Assembly: GCF_001729785.1 (NCBI RefSeq)
Contig: NZ_CP017183.1
Span: 2,232,001 to 2,296,000 of the forward strand
Reading direction: 5' to 3'
Length of the DNA stretch: 64,000 nt
DNA from: Enterobacter hormaechei subsp. xiangfangensis
GTDB lineage: Bacteria; Pseudomonadota; Gammaproteobacteria; Enterobacterales; Enterobacteriaceae
The notes under the pieces were generated by a model. It had not been told where the DNA came from. It ran no database searches and saw nothing but the letters and a program-made list of their open reading frames with translations. Both the position numbers and the translations under genes were made by a program. Positions 10,049 to 19,494 of the stretch are shown here, in pieces; position 1 is the first letter of the stretch; each line of letters opens with the position of its first letter.

Positions 10049-10877
10049 GCAGACAGGCGCGAAACGCATCCAGCCCGTTTTCAGGGCCGGGTGCGTCGCG
10101 TAATACCAGCCGGTAGCTCGCCCCCGTTTTTATGCTTGTGTCAAACGGGCGCATCAGCCGTCCGGCGCGCACGTCCTCCTCCACCAGCGTTTCATCCGCG
10201 ATGGCGATGCCCAGCCCCTGAATGGCGGCGGTAATGGCGAGATCCATGGTTTCGAAGTGTTGATTTTTGAGCATAGCTGGCGGCGGACCCGGCTGTTTCG
10301 CCAGCCACAGCGTCCAGTCCGTTTTGTCCCGCGTGGGGTGAAGGAAAGTGAGTGCTTCCAGCGCAGAGCCGGCCCGTAGCGGGCTCATCACCGGGGTTAA
10401 GGCCTCTTCGAACAGCAGATCGCCGGCGCTCATGTGCGTCCCAAACACAATCGCCGCGTCACAGGATTCGGTTTTGAAATTGACGTTGTGATCGGTGGTG
10501 GTGGTCAGCGCAATCTGGAGTTCCGGCTGTTCGCGCTCCACCTGTAGCAGACGCGGCACCAGCCAGCGCATCGCGCAGGTAGGCGCTTTCAGACGGATTA
10601 CGGTCTGGTGCGTTCGCGCCTGTTCAGCAACGTTCAGCAGGTGCTCAAAGGCAGATTGCAGCTCCGGCAGCAGGGCGCTTCCCTGTGAGGAGAGACGCAG
10701 GCCGCGGGCATGGCGCTCGAACAGCGGGAAGCCGAACCAGCTTTCCAGCGAGGCGATTTTACGGCTTACCGCCCCCTGCGTCAGACAAAGCTCCTTCGCG
10801 GCATGGGTAAGATTCAGGTGACGCGCGGTCACGATGAACGTCTCTACGGCATTAAGTGGAAATGAACGACGCGACAT
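10035..10877 (-). CDS. LysR-family regulator (GcvA-like)
   Basis: A 280-residue LysR-type regulator with an N-terminal winged helix (LTHAAKELCLTQGAVSRKIASLE at about residues 23-45) and a substrate-binding domain resembling the GcvA/AmpR group. It is divergent from the aminotransferase and binding-protein pair, with a 113-base shared intergenic region that carries an inverted repeat of LysR type. The simplest reading is that it controls that pair and itself. Its effector is unknown, though an amino acid or amine handled by the divergent genes is a reasonable inference. The 3' end overlaps the carboxylesterase by 14 bases. Confidence 0.88.
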   Translation of the reverse strand: MSRRSFPLNAVETFIVTARHLNLTHAAKELCLTQGAVSRKIASLESWFGFPLFERHARGLRLSSQGSALLPELQSAFEHLLNVAEQARTHQTVIRLKAPTCAMRWLVPRLLQVEREQPELQIALTTTTDHNVNFKTESCDAAIVFGTHMSAGDLLFEEALTPVMSPLRAGSALEALTFLHPTRDKTDWTLWLAKQPGPPPAMLKNQHFETMDLAITAAIQGLGIAIADETLVEEDVRAGRLMRPFDTSIKTGASYRLVLRDAPGPENGLDAFRACLLSRG

Positions 10878-10899
10878 ATCTCACCTTAGCTATGCATTT

Positions 10900-10920
10900 T
10901 TGTCATGGCTATTATGACAA
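10900..10920. promoter_or_regulatory. Inverted repeat, candidate LysR operator
   Basis: TTGTCAT (10900-10906) and ATGACAA (10914-10920) form a perfect 7-bp inverted repeat with a seven-base centre, the size and symmetry of a LysR-type recognition site. It lies 23 bases before the LysR gene start and 70 bases before the divergent aminotransferase start. Confidence 0.6.
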
Positions 10921-10990
10921 CAATTCGATTGTCCCGGCAATGAAGTTGTTGTTTGAATAGTTATGCATTCACCACGAGAAGGGACAGAGG

Positions 10991-12160
10991 ATGACTTTGA
11001 AAACGCCGGTGCAGACACGATCCAAATTGCCCGATGTAGGAACCACCATTTTTACCGTTATCGGCCAGCTTTCAGCCCGGCATAACGCCATCAACCTTTC
11101 TCAGGGTGCGCCGAATTTTTCCTGCGACCCAAAACTTATCTCCGGCGTGACCCGCGCCATGGAGGCAGGGTATAACCAGTACGCCTCCATGACCGGTCTG
11201 CAACCGCTCAGAGAGCGCATCGCGGACAAAATTGCCACGCTCTATGGCACACACTATGACCCGGCGAGTGAGGTGCTGGTGACCGCCAGCGCCAGCGAAG
11301 GGCTTTACTCAGCCATCAGCGGGCTGGTTCATCCTGGAGACGAGGTGATCTATTTCGAGCCCTCCTTTGACAGCTATGCGCCGATTGTCCGTCTGCAAGG
11401 AGCGACGCCGATTGCCATTAAACTGACGGTACCGGATTTTGCCGTGAACTGGGATGAAGTACGGGCGGCTATAACCCCACGCACGCGGATGATCATCGTC
11501 AATACGCCGCACAACCCGAGCGGACAGGTGTTTTCAGCCGCCGATCTGCACCAGCTGGCAGCGCTGACGCGCCACACCGACATCATCATTTTGTCTGACG
11601 AAGTGTATGAGCACGTCGTTTTTGATGGCGAACCGCACCACGGAATGGCGACGCACCCGCAGCTGGCGGAGCGCAGCGTGATTATTTCTTCTTTCGGAAA
11701 AACCTATCACGTCACCGGCTGGCGCGTGGGTTATTGTGTGGCACCCGCGGAACTGATGGATGAGATATGTAAAGTCCATCAATTTTTAATGTTCTCGGCC
11801 GATACGCCGATGCAGTACGCGTTTGCCGAACACATGACCGATCCGCAAACCTGGCTGTCGCTGGCGGCGTTTTATCAGCGCAAGCGCGATCTGCTGCAAA
11901 GTTTGCTCGCCGACTCACCGTTCAGGCTGCTACCAAGTGCCGGTTCGTTCTTCCTGCTGGCGGATTACAGCGGCTTTAGCGACGAGCGCGACAGCGAGAT
12001 GGTGAAAAGGCTGATTGTCGAGTACGGGGTTGCCACCATTCCGCTGTCGGCGTTTTATGCCGATGGCACGGACAATAAGTTAATCCGTCTCTCTTTTGCG
12101 AAAGATGAGGCGACGTTACGGGCAGGTGCCCAGGCCCTTTGTCGGGTTACACCACGTTAA
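10991..12160 (+). CDS. PLP-dependent aminotransferase, YbdL/methionine aminotransferase family
   Basis: A 389-residue fold-type I aminotransferase closely related to E. coli YbdL, which transaminates methionine, histidine and phenylalanine. The PLP lysine is in SSFGKTYHVTGWRVGY (about residue 238), with the conserved NTPHNPSG and SDEVYEH segments ahead of it. The start follows GGGACAGAGG. The gene ends ten bases before a periplasmic amino-acid-binding protein, so the two form an operon that would take up and transaminate the same compound. E. coli lacks this gene at this locus; a paralogue rather than ybdL itself is likely. Substrate is inferred from the family. Confidence 0.87.
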   Translation: MTLKTPVQTRSKLPDVGTTIFTVIGQLSARHNAINLSQGAPNFSCDPKLISGVTRAMEAGYNQYASMTGLQPLRERIADKIATLYGTHYDPASEVLVTASASEGLYSAISGLVHPGDEVIYFEPSFDSYAPIVRLQGATPIAIKLTVPDFAVNWDEVRAAITPRTRMIIVNTPHNPSGQVFSAADLHQLAALTRHTDIIILSDEVYEHVVFDGEPHHGMATHPQLAERSVIISSFGKTYHVTGWRVGYCVAPAELMDEICKVHQFLMFSADTPMQYAFAEHMTDPQTWLSLAAFYQRKRDLLQSLLADSPFRLLPSAGSFFLLADYSGFSDERDSEMVKRLIVEYGVATIPLSAFYADGTDNKLIRLSFAKDEATLRAGAQALCRVTPR

Positions 12161-12170
12161 GGAATTTGAG

Positions 12171-12944
12171 ATGAAATTACGCGCGTTAGTTGTCGGCATG
12201 GGACTGTTGTGTTCATTCTCGTCGTTTGCCGCTACCGAGTTGCGATACGGGCTGGAAGCGGAATATCCGCCGTTTGAAAGCCGCAATGCGTCAGGGGAGC
12301 TGGAAGGGTTTGACGTAGAGCTGGGAAATGCCATCTGTAAAGCCGCCGCGCTGAAGTGCAGCTGGGTTGAAACCTCGTTTGATGCGCTGATCCCCGGTCT
12401 GGTGGCGAAAAAGTTCGACGCCATAAACTCGGCGATGAACATCACCGAACAGCGTCGCAAAAGCATTGATTTCACCCAGCCCATCTATCGCATTCCCTCC
12501 CAGCTGGTGGGCAAAGCCGGTTCTGCGGTAGAGGCTACCCCCGAAGGGCTGAAGGGCAAAACCATCGGCGTTCTCCAGGGTTCAATTCAGGAAACTTACG
12601 CCAAAGAGCACTGGGAAAAGCACGGTGTCACCGTGGTGTCTTATAAAGATCAGAATATGGCCTGGGGAGATCTGCTGAATGGCCGCATCGATGCCTCGCT
12701 GGTCATGTCAGCGGCCGGGCAGGCAGGTTTCCTCAGTAAGCCGCAGGGTAAAGGGTTTGGCTTTATCGGCAAACCGGTGTCGGACGACACCATCCTCGGC
12801 AGTGGGATCGGCTTTGGGCTGCGTAAGGGGGATGAGGCCACCAAAAAGCAGCTTGATGCCGCAATTGATAAAGTACGTGCCGACGGCACGATTGCTAAAC
12901 TGGCTGATAAGTACTTCCCGGGTATCGATGTCAGCGTAAAATAA
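12171..12944 (+). CDS. Periplasmic amino-acid-binding protein (family 3, ArgT/HisJ-like)
   Basis: A 257-residue family 3 solute-binding protein with a Sec signal peptide (about residues 1-20, cleavage near SSFAA). The mature protein shows the family signatures YPPFESRNASGELEGFDVELG and a lysine/arginine/ornithine-type C-terminal lobe ending ADKYFPGIDV. The start at 12171 follows GGAATTTGAG and lies ten bases after the aminotransferase stop. No ABC permease or ATPase accompanies it, so it must feed a transporter encoded elsewhere, as ArgT does with HisQMP. A strong terminator follows immediately. Confidence 0.88.
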   Translation: MKLRALVVGMGLLCSFSSFAATELRYGLEAEYPPFESRNASGELEGFDVELGNAICKAAALKCSWVETSFDALIPGLVAKKFDAINSAMNITEQRRKSIDFTQPIYRIPSQLVGKAGSAVEATPEGLKGKTIGVLQGSIQETYAKEHWEKHGVTVVSYKDQNMAWGDLLNGRIDASLVMSAAGQAGFLSKPQGKGFGFIGKPVSDDTILGSGIGFGLRKGDEATKKQLDAAIDKVRADGTIAKLADKYFPGIDVSVK

Positions 12945-12955
12945 CCGCCTCGTTG

Positions 12956-12989
12956 GTCCCGGCTGTCGATGTCCAGCCGGGACATTTTT
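12956..12989 (+). terminator. Intrinsic terminator after the binding protein
   Basis: A perfect 10-bp stem, GTCCCGGCTG (12956-12965) and CAGCCGGGAC (12974-12983), is followed by ATTTTTA. It cleanly ends the aminotransferase/binding-protein operon. Confidence 0.85.
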
Positions 12990-13174
12990 ATACATAACTT
13001 TACCCCTTTTTCAGGCCGTTCTGGTCGACAGAAAATATTTCTCGGTTTGTTCAGATAATCACCCGCCAACAATTGGATTCTTAACCGTTTTTGTTTAGGC
13101 TGTGCGTTCTTTCTTGCCGTCATTTCGCTGCGCGCGAAACTCATTCACACGACCATAAGGACGTTTTCTCAGGC

Positions 13175-14830
13175 ATGAATCGCAGACGTTTTCTCAAAGG
13201 TTCCCTGGCAATGGCTGCCCTGAGCGGCACTTCTGGCCTTGCTTCTCTGTTTTCCCAGGCGGCGTATGCTGCTGACTCCGACATTGCCGACGGTCAGAGC
13301 CGTCGCTTTGACTTCTCTGTTCTGCAATCCATGGCGCACGATCTGGCGAAAACCGCGTGGGGCGGTGCGCCGCGTCCGCTGCCGGAAACGCTGGCCACCA
13401 TGACGCCGCAGGCGTACAACGCCATCCGTTACGATGAGAAGCAGTCGCTGTGGAATAACATTGAAGGCCGTCAGCTGGACGCCCAGTTCTTCCATATGGG
13501 GATGGGGTTCCGCCGCCGCGTGCGCATGTTCTCGCTGGATCAAACCACCTCTCAGGCGCGTGAGATCCACTTCCGGCCTGAGCTGTTCAGCTACGGCGAT
13601 ACGGGCGTGGATACCCGCCAGCTTGAAGGGCAGAGCGACCTCGGCTTCGCCGGATTCCGCGTCTTTAAAGCGCCGGAACTGGCGCGACGCGATATCGTTT
13701 CGTTCCTGGGCGCGAGCTACTTCCGCGCAGTGGATGATACCTACCAGTACGGCCTTTCCGCGCGCGGGCTGGCGGTGGATACCTTTACCGACACCCCGGA
13801 AGAGTTTCCGGATTTCACCTCCTTCTGGTTTGAAACCGTTAAGCCGGGTGATACCACCTTTACCGTCTATGCGCTGCTGGACAGCCCGAGCATTACCGGT
13901 GCCTATAAGTTTGTGATCCACTGTGAGAAGAGTCAGGTGATCATGGACGTCGAAAACCATCTCTATGCGCGCAAAGACATCAAGCAGCTCGGCATCGCAC
14001 CAATGACCAGCATGTTCAGCTGCGGCAACAACGAACGCCGCATGTGCGACACCATACATCCGCAGATCCATGATTCAGACCGCCTGGCGATGTGGCGCGG
14101 TAACGGGGAGTGGATCTGCCGACCGCTGAACAACCCGCAAAAGCTGCAATTCAACGCCTACCTGGATAAAAACCCGAAAGGCTTTGGTTTGTTACAGCTT
14201 GACCGTGACTTCTCCCATTACCAGGACGTCATGGGCTGGTATAACAAGCGACCAAGCCTGTGGGTCGAGCCGCGCAACAACTGGGGGAAAGGATCCATCG
14301 CCCTGATGGAGATCCCGACAACCGGCGAGACGCTCGATAACGTGGTCTGCTTCTGGCAGCCGGAGAAACCGGTGCAGGCGGGTGATGAGCTGGACTTCAA
14401 ATACCGTCTCTACTGGAGCGCGCAGCCGCCGGTGCGTTCCCCGCTGGCAAACGTCTACGCCACCCGTACCGGTATGGGCGGCTTCCCGGAGGGCTGGGCG
14501 CCGGGTGAAAATTACCCGAAAGTGTGGGCCCGTCGCTTTGCCATTGACTTCGTCGGGGGCGATCTGAAGGCCGCCGCACCGAAGGGCATTGAGCCGGTGA
14601 TCACCCTGTCCAGTGGTGAAGCGAAGCAGGTAGAGATCCTCTATGTCGAGCCATTCGACGGGTATCGCATTCTGTTTGACTGGTATCCAACCTCTGACTC
14701 CACCGAGCCGGTGGATATGCGCCTGTTCCTGCGCTGTCAGGGCGATGCCATCAGCGAGACCTGGCTGTACCAGTACTTCCCGCCCGCGCCGGACAAACGT
14801 AACTACGTTGACGACCGGATCATGCGCTAG
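13175..14830 (+). CDS. opgD: Glucans biosynthesis protein D
   Basis: A 551-residue periplasmic protein required for the normal structure of osmoregulated periplasmic glucans, of the same length as E. coli OpgD (MdoD). The N-terminus [17 protein letters not shown] is a twin-arginine signal, followed by cleavage near QAAYA, so it is exported folded by Tat. The ATG at 13175 is chosen because it begins this signal; the frame extends 28 codons upstream without a sensible leader. In E. coli opgD directly follows ydcJ; here four genes separate them. The E. coli ydcH gene normally between opgD and rimL is missing, replaced by a REP element. Confidence 0.95.
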   Translation: MNRRRFLKGSLAMAALSGTSGLASLFSQAAYAADSDIADGQSRRFDFSVLQSMAHDLAKTAWGGAPRPLPETLATMTPQAYNAIRYDEKQSLWNNIEGRQLDAQFFHMGMGFRRRVRMFSLDQTTSQAREIHFRPELFSYGDTGVDTRQLEGQSDLGFAGFRVFKAPELARRDIVSFLGASYFRAVDDTYQYGLSARGLAVDTFTDTPEEFPDFTSFWFETVKPGDTTFTVYALLDSPSITGAYKFVIHCEKSQVIMDVENHLYARKDIKQLGIAPMTSMFSCGNNERRMCDTIHPQIHDSDRLAMWRGNGEWICRPLNNPQKLQFNAYLDKNPKGFGLLQLDRDFSHYQDVMGWYNKRPSLWVEPRNNWGKGSIALMEIPTTGETLDNVVCFWQPEKPVQAGDELDFKYRLYWSAQPPVRSPLANVYATRTGMGGFPEGWAPGENYPKVWARRFAIDFVGGDLKAAAPKGIEPVITLSSGEAKQVEILYVEPFDGYRILFDWYPTSDSTEPVDMRLFLRCQGDAISETWLYQYFPPAPDKRNYVDDRIMR

Positions 14831-14845
14831 TCCTTATGGGTTTGT

Positions 14846-14922
14846 GCCGGGTGGCGGCTTCGCCTTAGCCGGCCTGCTCTGGACGCATTTGTAGGCCGGG
14901 TAAGCGTTAGCGCCACCCGGCA
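14846..14922. repeat. REP/BIME element (two inverted units)
   Basis: Two imperfect palindromic REP units in opposite orientation, built on GCCGGGTGGCGGC and GCCGGGTAAGCG..ACCCGGC, occupy the opgD-rimL gap. Their cores match the other three REP sites of the window (near 37768, 42162 and 47560). Confidence 0.8.
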
Positions 14923-14935
14923 ATTAAGAGGCACT

Positions 14936-15475
14936 ATGTCTTCAGAAATCATCCCCGTTAACCAGGAAATCGAGCTTCGCGCCGTCGAAGAGCGCTATAC
15001 CACCGATCTGCACAACCTCGTAATCAAAAACAAAACCTGGCTGCAAACCGCCTTCGACTGGGCGCAGCATGTCGGCAGCGAAGAGGACACGCGCCGCAAC
15101 GTGCAGAGCAATCAGATGTTGCACCAGCGCGGTTACGCCAAAATGTTCCTGATTTTCATGAAGGACGAGCTGGTGGGCGTGCTGTCCTTCAACGCGATCG
15201 AGCCTGCGAATAAGACCGGGTACATTGGCTACTGGCTTGACGAGGCGCATCAGGGGCAGGGTATTCTTTCTCAGGCGCTCCAGGCGTTTATGCGCTATTA
15301 CGTTGAGCGCGGCGAGATCCGCCGCTTTGTGATCAAGTGTCGCGTGGATAACCAGAGCAGTAACCGGGTGGCGCAGCGCAACGGTTTCACGCTGGAAGGT
15401 TGTTTGCGGAAAGCGGAAATGCTCAACGGGCGTTACGATGACGTGAACCTGTACGCCAGATTCTTCCCGCTATAG
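14936..15475 (+). CDS. rimL: Ribosomal-protein-L7/L12-serine acetyltransferase
   Basis: A 179-residue GNAT acetyltransferase that acetylates the N-terminal serine of ribosomal protein L12 to give L7. Length and sequence follow E. coli RimL, with the acetyl-CoA loop in [14 protein letters not shown] (about residues 100-113). It lies in the expected order opgD-rimL-ydcK and begins 14 bases after the REP element. The 3' end overlaps the convergent ydcK by six bases. Confidence 0.93.
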   Translation: MSSEIIPVNQEIELRAVEERYTTDLHNLVIKNKTWLQTAFDWAQHVGSEEDTRRNVQSNQMLHQRGYAKMFLIFMKDELVGVLSFNAIEPANKTGYIGYWLDEAHQGQGILSQALQAFMRYYVERGEIRRFVIKCRVDNQSSNRVAQRNGFTLEGCLRKAEMLNGRYDDVNLYARFFPL

Positions 15476-16450
15476 CGCCCCCAGCAGCGGCGTCCGGGTG
15501 ATCCGCGTGTCGCCGTTGATCACTTTGGCTCCCCGGACGTGAATGCTTTCACCCTCCAGCGCCTCGATAACCGCATCGTCCGTTATTTCCACCTGATGCT
15601 CGATCAGGACATCGCCGCTGATACGCGCCCGCCCCTGAATAACCACTTTGTCATCAATCAGGATCGGCCCGCCGCGTAACCACGCCTCGCCGCCTATTAA
15701 TACGTGGTGTTTAATGACGCAGTTGCCTTCTACGAGGGCGTTTTCCGCGACCTGTGAACTGTACCGCACGGTCGGGATGGCATCATCCTCCAGACCGGCC
15801 AGCAGACGGGCGTTGCCGTACACTTTGGCGCAGTCGCACACCCAGACGTTATTCAGCGCGTTGCCCTCAAGAATGGCGCGATCGAACACCTCGGCACGGT
15901 GCTCAACAAAGGCCCAGGTCACCATGGCATCGCCGTAGATTTGCGCCTGATGCACAATACGCGACTGGCTGACCGTGGCTCGGTCATAAATTTGCAGGAT
16001 CTGCTCACGGTCGGGTGTCAGCCCTTTGGCTGCAATCACCAGGCTGTTATGCAGCACCCGCGCGTCACCCGCGATACGACATTCCCCGCGTACGGTGGAA
16101 TGCTGAATGGTGACGTTGTCACGTATCATCGCGCCGTGACTCACCTCTGCCGCGTCAAGCCAGCCGTTGCCGCCAACGTGTGCGCGGTGGCTTACGATGC
16201 AGGGTTGGGTGAGGCGGGCGTTACCGGATATCCTGGCCCCGGCAAACACCACGCTGTTTTCATCGTAAACCCAGCAATCCCCGTCCTGGGCGAGCGCGTG
16301 TTCATCCTCAACCCAACCGCCTTTAGTCCCGCTGGTCACATCGTTAAAATCCTTCACGGCAATAATTTGTCTTAGAGGCGTTGTGCACGGTGTTGATCCG
16401 TCCTGCCAGCGCCAGAGACGCGTTTCATTGCTGAGCCGATATTTTGTCAT
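15470..16450 (-). CDS. ydcK: YdcK, left-handed beta-helix (hexapeptide-repeat) protein
   Basis: A 326-residue protein of the same length as E. coli YdcK. Repeated short segments of the type I/V-x-G-x-A-x-I/V (for example [47 protein letters not shown]) indicate a parallel left-handed beta-helix as in hexapeptide transferases, but no known catalytic His is obvious. Function is unknown. It is divergent from tehA and shares its 121-base regulatory region, which holds an NsrR-like site. Confidence 0.9.
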   Translation of the reverse strand: MTKYRLSNETRLWRWQDGSTPCTTPLRQIIAVKDFNDVTSGTKGGWVEDEHALAQDGDCWVYDENSVVFAGARISGNARLTQPCIVSHRAHVGGNGWLDAAEVSHGAMIRDNVTIQHSTVRGECRIAGDARVLHNSLVIAAKGLTPDREQILQIYDRATVSQSRIVHQAQIYGDAMVTWAFVEHRAEVFDRAILEGNALNNVWVCDCAKVYGNARLLAGLEDDAIPTVRYSSQVAENALVEGNCVIKHHVLIGGEAWLRGGPILIDDKVVIQGRARISGDVLIEHQVEITDDAVIEALEGESIHVRGAKVINGDTRITRTPLLGAL

Positions 16451-16533
16451 CGTGTTATCCCTGAAAAGCCTTTCAATAAACGTAGCTAAGTTTTGGTTTT
16501 TCGAAGTGCTGGCGTCCGCACAGGAAACCCCTT

Positions 16534-16557
16534 AAAATGGCATTTAAAATACATTTT
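16534..16557. promoter_or_regulatory. NsrR-like operator between ydcK and tehA
   Basis: AAAATGGCATTT followed directly by AAAATACATTTT forms an 11-1-11 type AT-rich imperfect palindrome resembling the NsrR consensus (AAGATGCATTT and its complement around one base). tehAB has been listed among NsrR targets in enterobacteria, which fits a nitric-oxide-responsive site 15 bases before the tehA start. Confidence 0.6.
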
Positions 16558-16571
16558 AAACTTTAAAAAAA

Positions 16572-17567
16572 ATGCATAACCTAAACCAACGCGTTCTTAA
16601 CTTGCCCGCCGGGTATTTCGGTATGGTCCTCGGGACCATAGGTATGGGGTTCGCCTGGCGTTATGCCAGCACCATCTGGCCGGTGACGCGCTGGCCGGGC
16701 GAGATCCTGGTGGCGCTGGCGGTGGCGATCTGGTTCCTTCTGAGCGTGGCGTTTCTTACCCGTGCGGTACGGTTTCCACATAGCGTGTTGGCCGAGATGC
16801 GGCATCCGGTAATGAGCAGTTTTGTCAGCCTGTTTCCTGCCACAACGCTGCTGGTGGCCATCGGCTTTGTGCCGTGGTATCGCCCGGTGGCGCTGGGGTT
16901 GTTTAGCGTGGGCGTGGTGATCCAGCTTGCGTATGCCGCCTGGCAAAGCGCCGGGCTGTGGCGCGGCAAGCATCCGGAAGAAGCCACGACGCCGGGACTC
17001 TATCTGCCGACGGTGGCGAACAATTTTATCAGCGCGATGGCCTGCGGTGCGCTGGGTTTCCACGACGCGGGGCTGGTGTTCCTTGGTGCCGGGGTCTTTT
17101 CCTGGCTGAGCCTGGAGCCGGTCATTTTACAACGCCTGCGCAGCGCGGGCGAGCTGCCCGCTGCCCTTCGTACCTCGCTCGGGATCCAGCTTGCGCCTGC
17201 CCTGGTGGCCTGTAGCGCCTGGTTTAGCGTCAACGGCGGCGAAGCGGACACCTTCGCCAAAATGCTTTTCGGCTATGGCCTGTTGCAACTCCTGTTTATG
17301 CTGCGTCTGATGCCGTGGTATCTGTCGCAGCCGTTCAACGCGTCGTTCTGGAGCTTCTCGTTCGGGGTGTCGGCGCTGGCGACCACCGGTTTACATCTTG
17401 GACAGAGCAGTCCGTCAGGGTTCTTTCATGCCCTCGCGGTTCCCCTGTTTATTTTCACCAACGTCATCATCGCGATGCTGCTGGTCCGTACTTTTATCTT
17501 GCTGATGCAGGGCAAACTTCTGGTGCGCGCTGATAAGGCACTGCTTATGCAATCTGAGGAAAAATAA
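16572..17567 (+). CDS. tehA: Dicarboxylate/tellurite-resistance transporter TehA
   Basis: A 331-residue inner-membrane protein with ten predicted helices, of the TehA/SLAC1 anion-channel family; the segment [20 protein letters not shown] opens the first helix. The conserved gating Phe region in FGVSALATT matches E. coli. Overexpression of tehAB in E. coli gives tellurite resistance; the physiological anion is not established. The ATG at 16572 lacks a clear ribosome-binding site, but downstream starts would truncate the first helix. The stop overlaps the tehB start by one base (TAATG), showing translational coupling. Confidence 0.93.
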   Translation: MHNLNQRVLNLPAGYFGMVLGTIGMGFAWRYASTIWPVTRWPGEILVALAVAIWFLLSVAFLTRAVRFPHSVLAEMRHPVMSSFVSLFPATTLLVAIGFVPWYRPVALGLFSVGVVIQLAYAAWQSAGLWRGKHPEEATTPGLYLPTVANNFISAMACGALGFHDAGLVFLGAGVFSWLSLEPVILQRLRSAGELPAALRTSLGIQLAPALVACSAWFSVNGGEADTFAKMLFGYGLLQLLFMLRLMPWYLSQPFNASFWSFSFGVSALATTGLHLGQSSPSGFFHALAVPLFIFTNVIIAMLLVRTFILLMQGKLLVRADKALLMQSEEK

Positions 17568-18160
17568 TGACTGTCGATGAAAACTACTTTACTGAGAAAT
17601 ATGGGCTGACCCGCACGCACTCAGAGGTGCTGCTCAGCGCGGACATTGTTAAGCCGGGAAAAACGCTCGATCTCGGTTGCGGAAATGGCCGTAACAGCCT
17701 CTACCTCGCTGCCAATGGCTATGACGTGACGGCGTGGGATAAAAACCCGATGAGCATCGATAACATTGAGCGCATTAAGGCGGCGGAAGGGATCGCGAAT
17801 CTGCAAACGGCGATTAAGGATCTGAACAACCTGACCTTTGACGGCGAATACGACTTTATTCTTTCCACCGTCGTGTTGATGTTCCTCGAAGCGAATACCA
17901 TCCCTGGTCTTATCGCCAATATGCAGCGTTGCACTAAACCAGGCGGCTATAACCTGATCGTTGCCGCCATGGATACGGAAGATTATCCGTGCACCGTCGG
18001 CTTCCCGTTTGCCTTCAAACCCGGTGAACTGAGTAACTACTACGAAGGCTGGGAGCTGATCAAGTACAACGAAGAGGTGGGGGAACTCCACCGTACCGAT
18101 GCCAACGGGAACCGTATCAAGCTGCGCTTCGCCACCCTGCTCGCACGCAAGCCCGCTTAA
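17567..18160 (+). CDS. tehB: SAM-dependent methyltransferase TehB
   Basis: A 197-residue class I methyltransferase that methylates tellurite and selenite using S-adenosylmethionine. The SAM-binding motif [16 protein letters not shown] lies at about residues 35-49. It is translationally coupled to tehA through a TAATG overlap and is probably controlled by the shared upstream region. The 3' end overlaps the convergent peptidase gene by four bases. In E. coli ydcL follows; here synteny breaks at this point. Confidence 0.94.
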   Translation: MTVDENYFTEKYGLTRTHSEVLLSADIVKPGKTLDLGCGNGRNSLYLAANGYDVTAWDKNPMSIDNIERIKAAEGIANLQTAIKDLNNLTFDGEYDFILSTVVLMFLEANTIPGLIANMQRCTKPGGYNLIVAAMDTEDYPCTVGFPFAFKPGELSNYYEGWELIKYNEEVGELHRTDANGNRIKLRFATLLARKPA

Positions 18161-19386
18161 CGCGCGGCCAGCAGACAGAGTTGCAGTGCAGTGCGACAGG
18201 AGGCCTCGAACGACGACAGCGGTAAAAACTCAAACTTCGAGTGGAAGTTATGGGCGCCGGTGAAGAAGTTCGGGGTGAGCAAGCCTTTAGCTGACAGGGC
18301 CGCCCCGTCCGTGCCACCGCGCATGGGGATCGGTTTTGGGGTGATGCCGAGCGACTCCATCGCCTCGAACATCAGGTCGATCGCGCGGCGGTCTTCGCCA
18401 ATCGCATTGCTGATATTGCTGTAGGTATCTTCAATGCGATACTCCACGTTTGCCGTGGGATGCTGCGCGGCTATTTGCGCCGCCACATCGGCAATTCGCT
18501 GCTTGCGGGCGGCAAAACCGTCTTTGTCAAAATCACGAATGTTGGCTTTCAGTACCGCTTCGTTTTGCCCGGCCTGGATGCCGTTAAACCAGATATAACC
18601 TTCGCGCCCCTCGGTGCATTCCGGGGTTTGCTGGCGATCGAAATGGCTGATGAAATCCGTTGCCATCAGCAGCGGATTGACTAGCACCCCTTTGGCGGAC
18701 ATCGGGTGCGCCGTGACGCCGGTAAAGCGAATTTCAGCCGCCGCCGCGTTAAAGTTCTCGTAAACAATTTCGCCCAGCTCGCAGCAGTCGATGGTCCAGG
18801 CAAAATCGACGTCGAAGCGCTTTAAATCCAGCGCTTTCGCGCCGCACAGGCCAATCTCTTCATCGGGCACAAACGCCACCACAATATCGCCATGGTTGTG
18901 CTCAGCGGTGAGGTTTTCCAGCACCGTCATGACCACGGTGACGGCCGCTTTATTATCTGCGCCTAATACGCTGGTTCCGTCGCTGAAAATAATCTCCTCA
19001 TCAGGATAAGCCAGAATTTCCGGGTGCTCTTTTACGCGCAGCCAAATATCTTCCTCTTTATTCAGGCAGAGATCATCCCCCGTAAAGGTTAATATTTGTG
19101 GATGAATATCCGGGGATAAACCGACGTCGACGGTGTCAATATGGGTAATAAAACCAATACGCGGCGCGCCGGGAACATTGCCTTTTTTCACGGCGGTAAC
19201 GGTGGCGAACTCATCAATCACAATATCGTCTAACCCCAGCGTTTCCAGCTCCTTCGCCAGCTCCCGCGCCATGTCGTGCTGGCCCGGGGTGGAGGGCAGG
19301 GTTTTGACTTTCGGGTCGCTCTGGCTGGTGATGGCGAGATAGCGGAAAAAGCGTTGGGTTAATTGTCTGGAGAGTTCCGAGCCCAT
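18157..19386 (-). CDS. PepT-like M20 tripeptidase (paralogue of PepT)
   Basis: A 409-residue cytoplasmic M20B metallopeptidase. Zinc ligands and the catalytic base are visible: His82 and Asp84 in THIDTVD, the bridging Asp in GADNKAA, Glu-Glu in PDEEIGL, an Asp in TIDCCELG and the final His in [11 protein letters not shown]. The closing HPRGGTDGA-type segment appears as [11 protein letters not shown]. Sequence similarity to E. coli PepT is only moderate, so this is a second PepT-type enzyme rather than pepT itself. It is divergent from a dipeptide-binding protein, which suggests peptide import and hydrolysis as one unit. The ATG follows AAGGAAACACT. Confidence 0.88.
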   Translation of the reverse strand: MGSELSRQLTQRFFRYLAITSQSDPKVKTLPSTPGQHDMARELAKELETLGLDDIVIDEFATVTAVKKGNVPGAPRIGFITHIDTVDVGLSPDIHPQILTFTGDDLCLNKEEDIWLRVKEHPEILAYPDEEIIFSDGTSVLGADNKAAVTVVMTVLENLTAEHNHGDIVVAFVPDEEIGLCGAKALDLKRFDVDFAWTIDCCELGEIVYENFNAAAAEIRFTGVTAHPMSAKGVLVNPLLMATDFISHFDRQQTPECTEGREGYIWFNGIQAGQNEAVLKANIRDFDKDGFAARKQRIADVAAQIAAQHPTANVEYRIEDTYSNISNAIGEDRRAIDLMFEAMESLGITPKPIPMRGGTDGAALSAKGLLTPNFFTGAHNFHSKFEFLPLSSFEASCRTALQLCLLAAR

Positions 19387-19494
19387 AGTGTTTCCTTCTG
19401 TATTTATTTTTCATGTGTTTGCGCCATCACTTTAATGTTATTTATGAAATGGCAAAAGAAGTAATTAGCCGTCGAATTAAAAAGACAGGAATAA

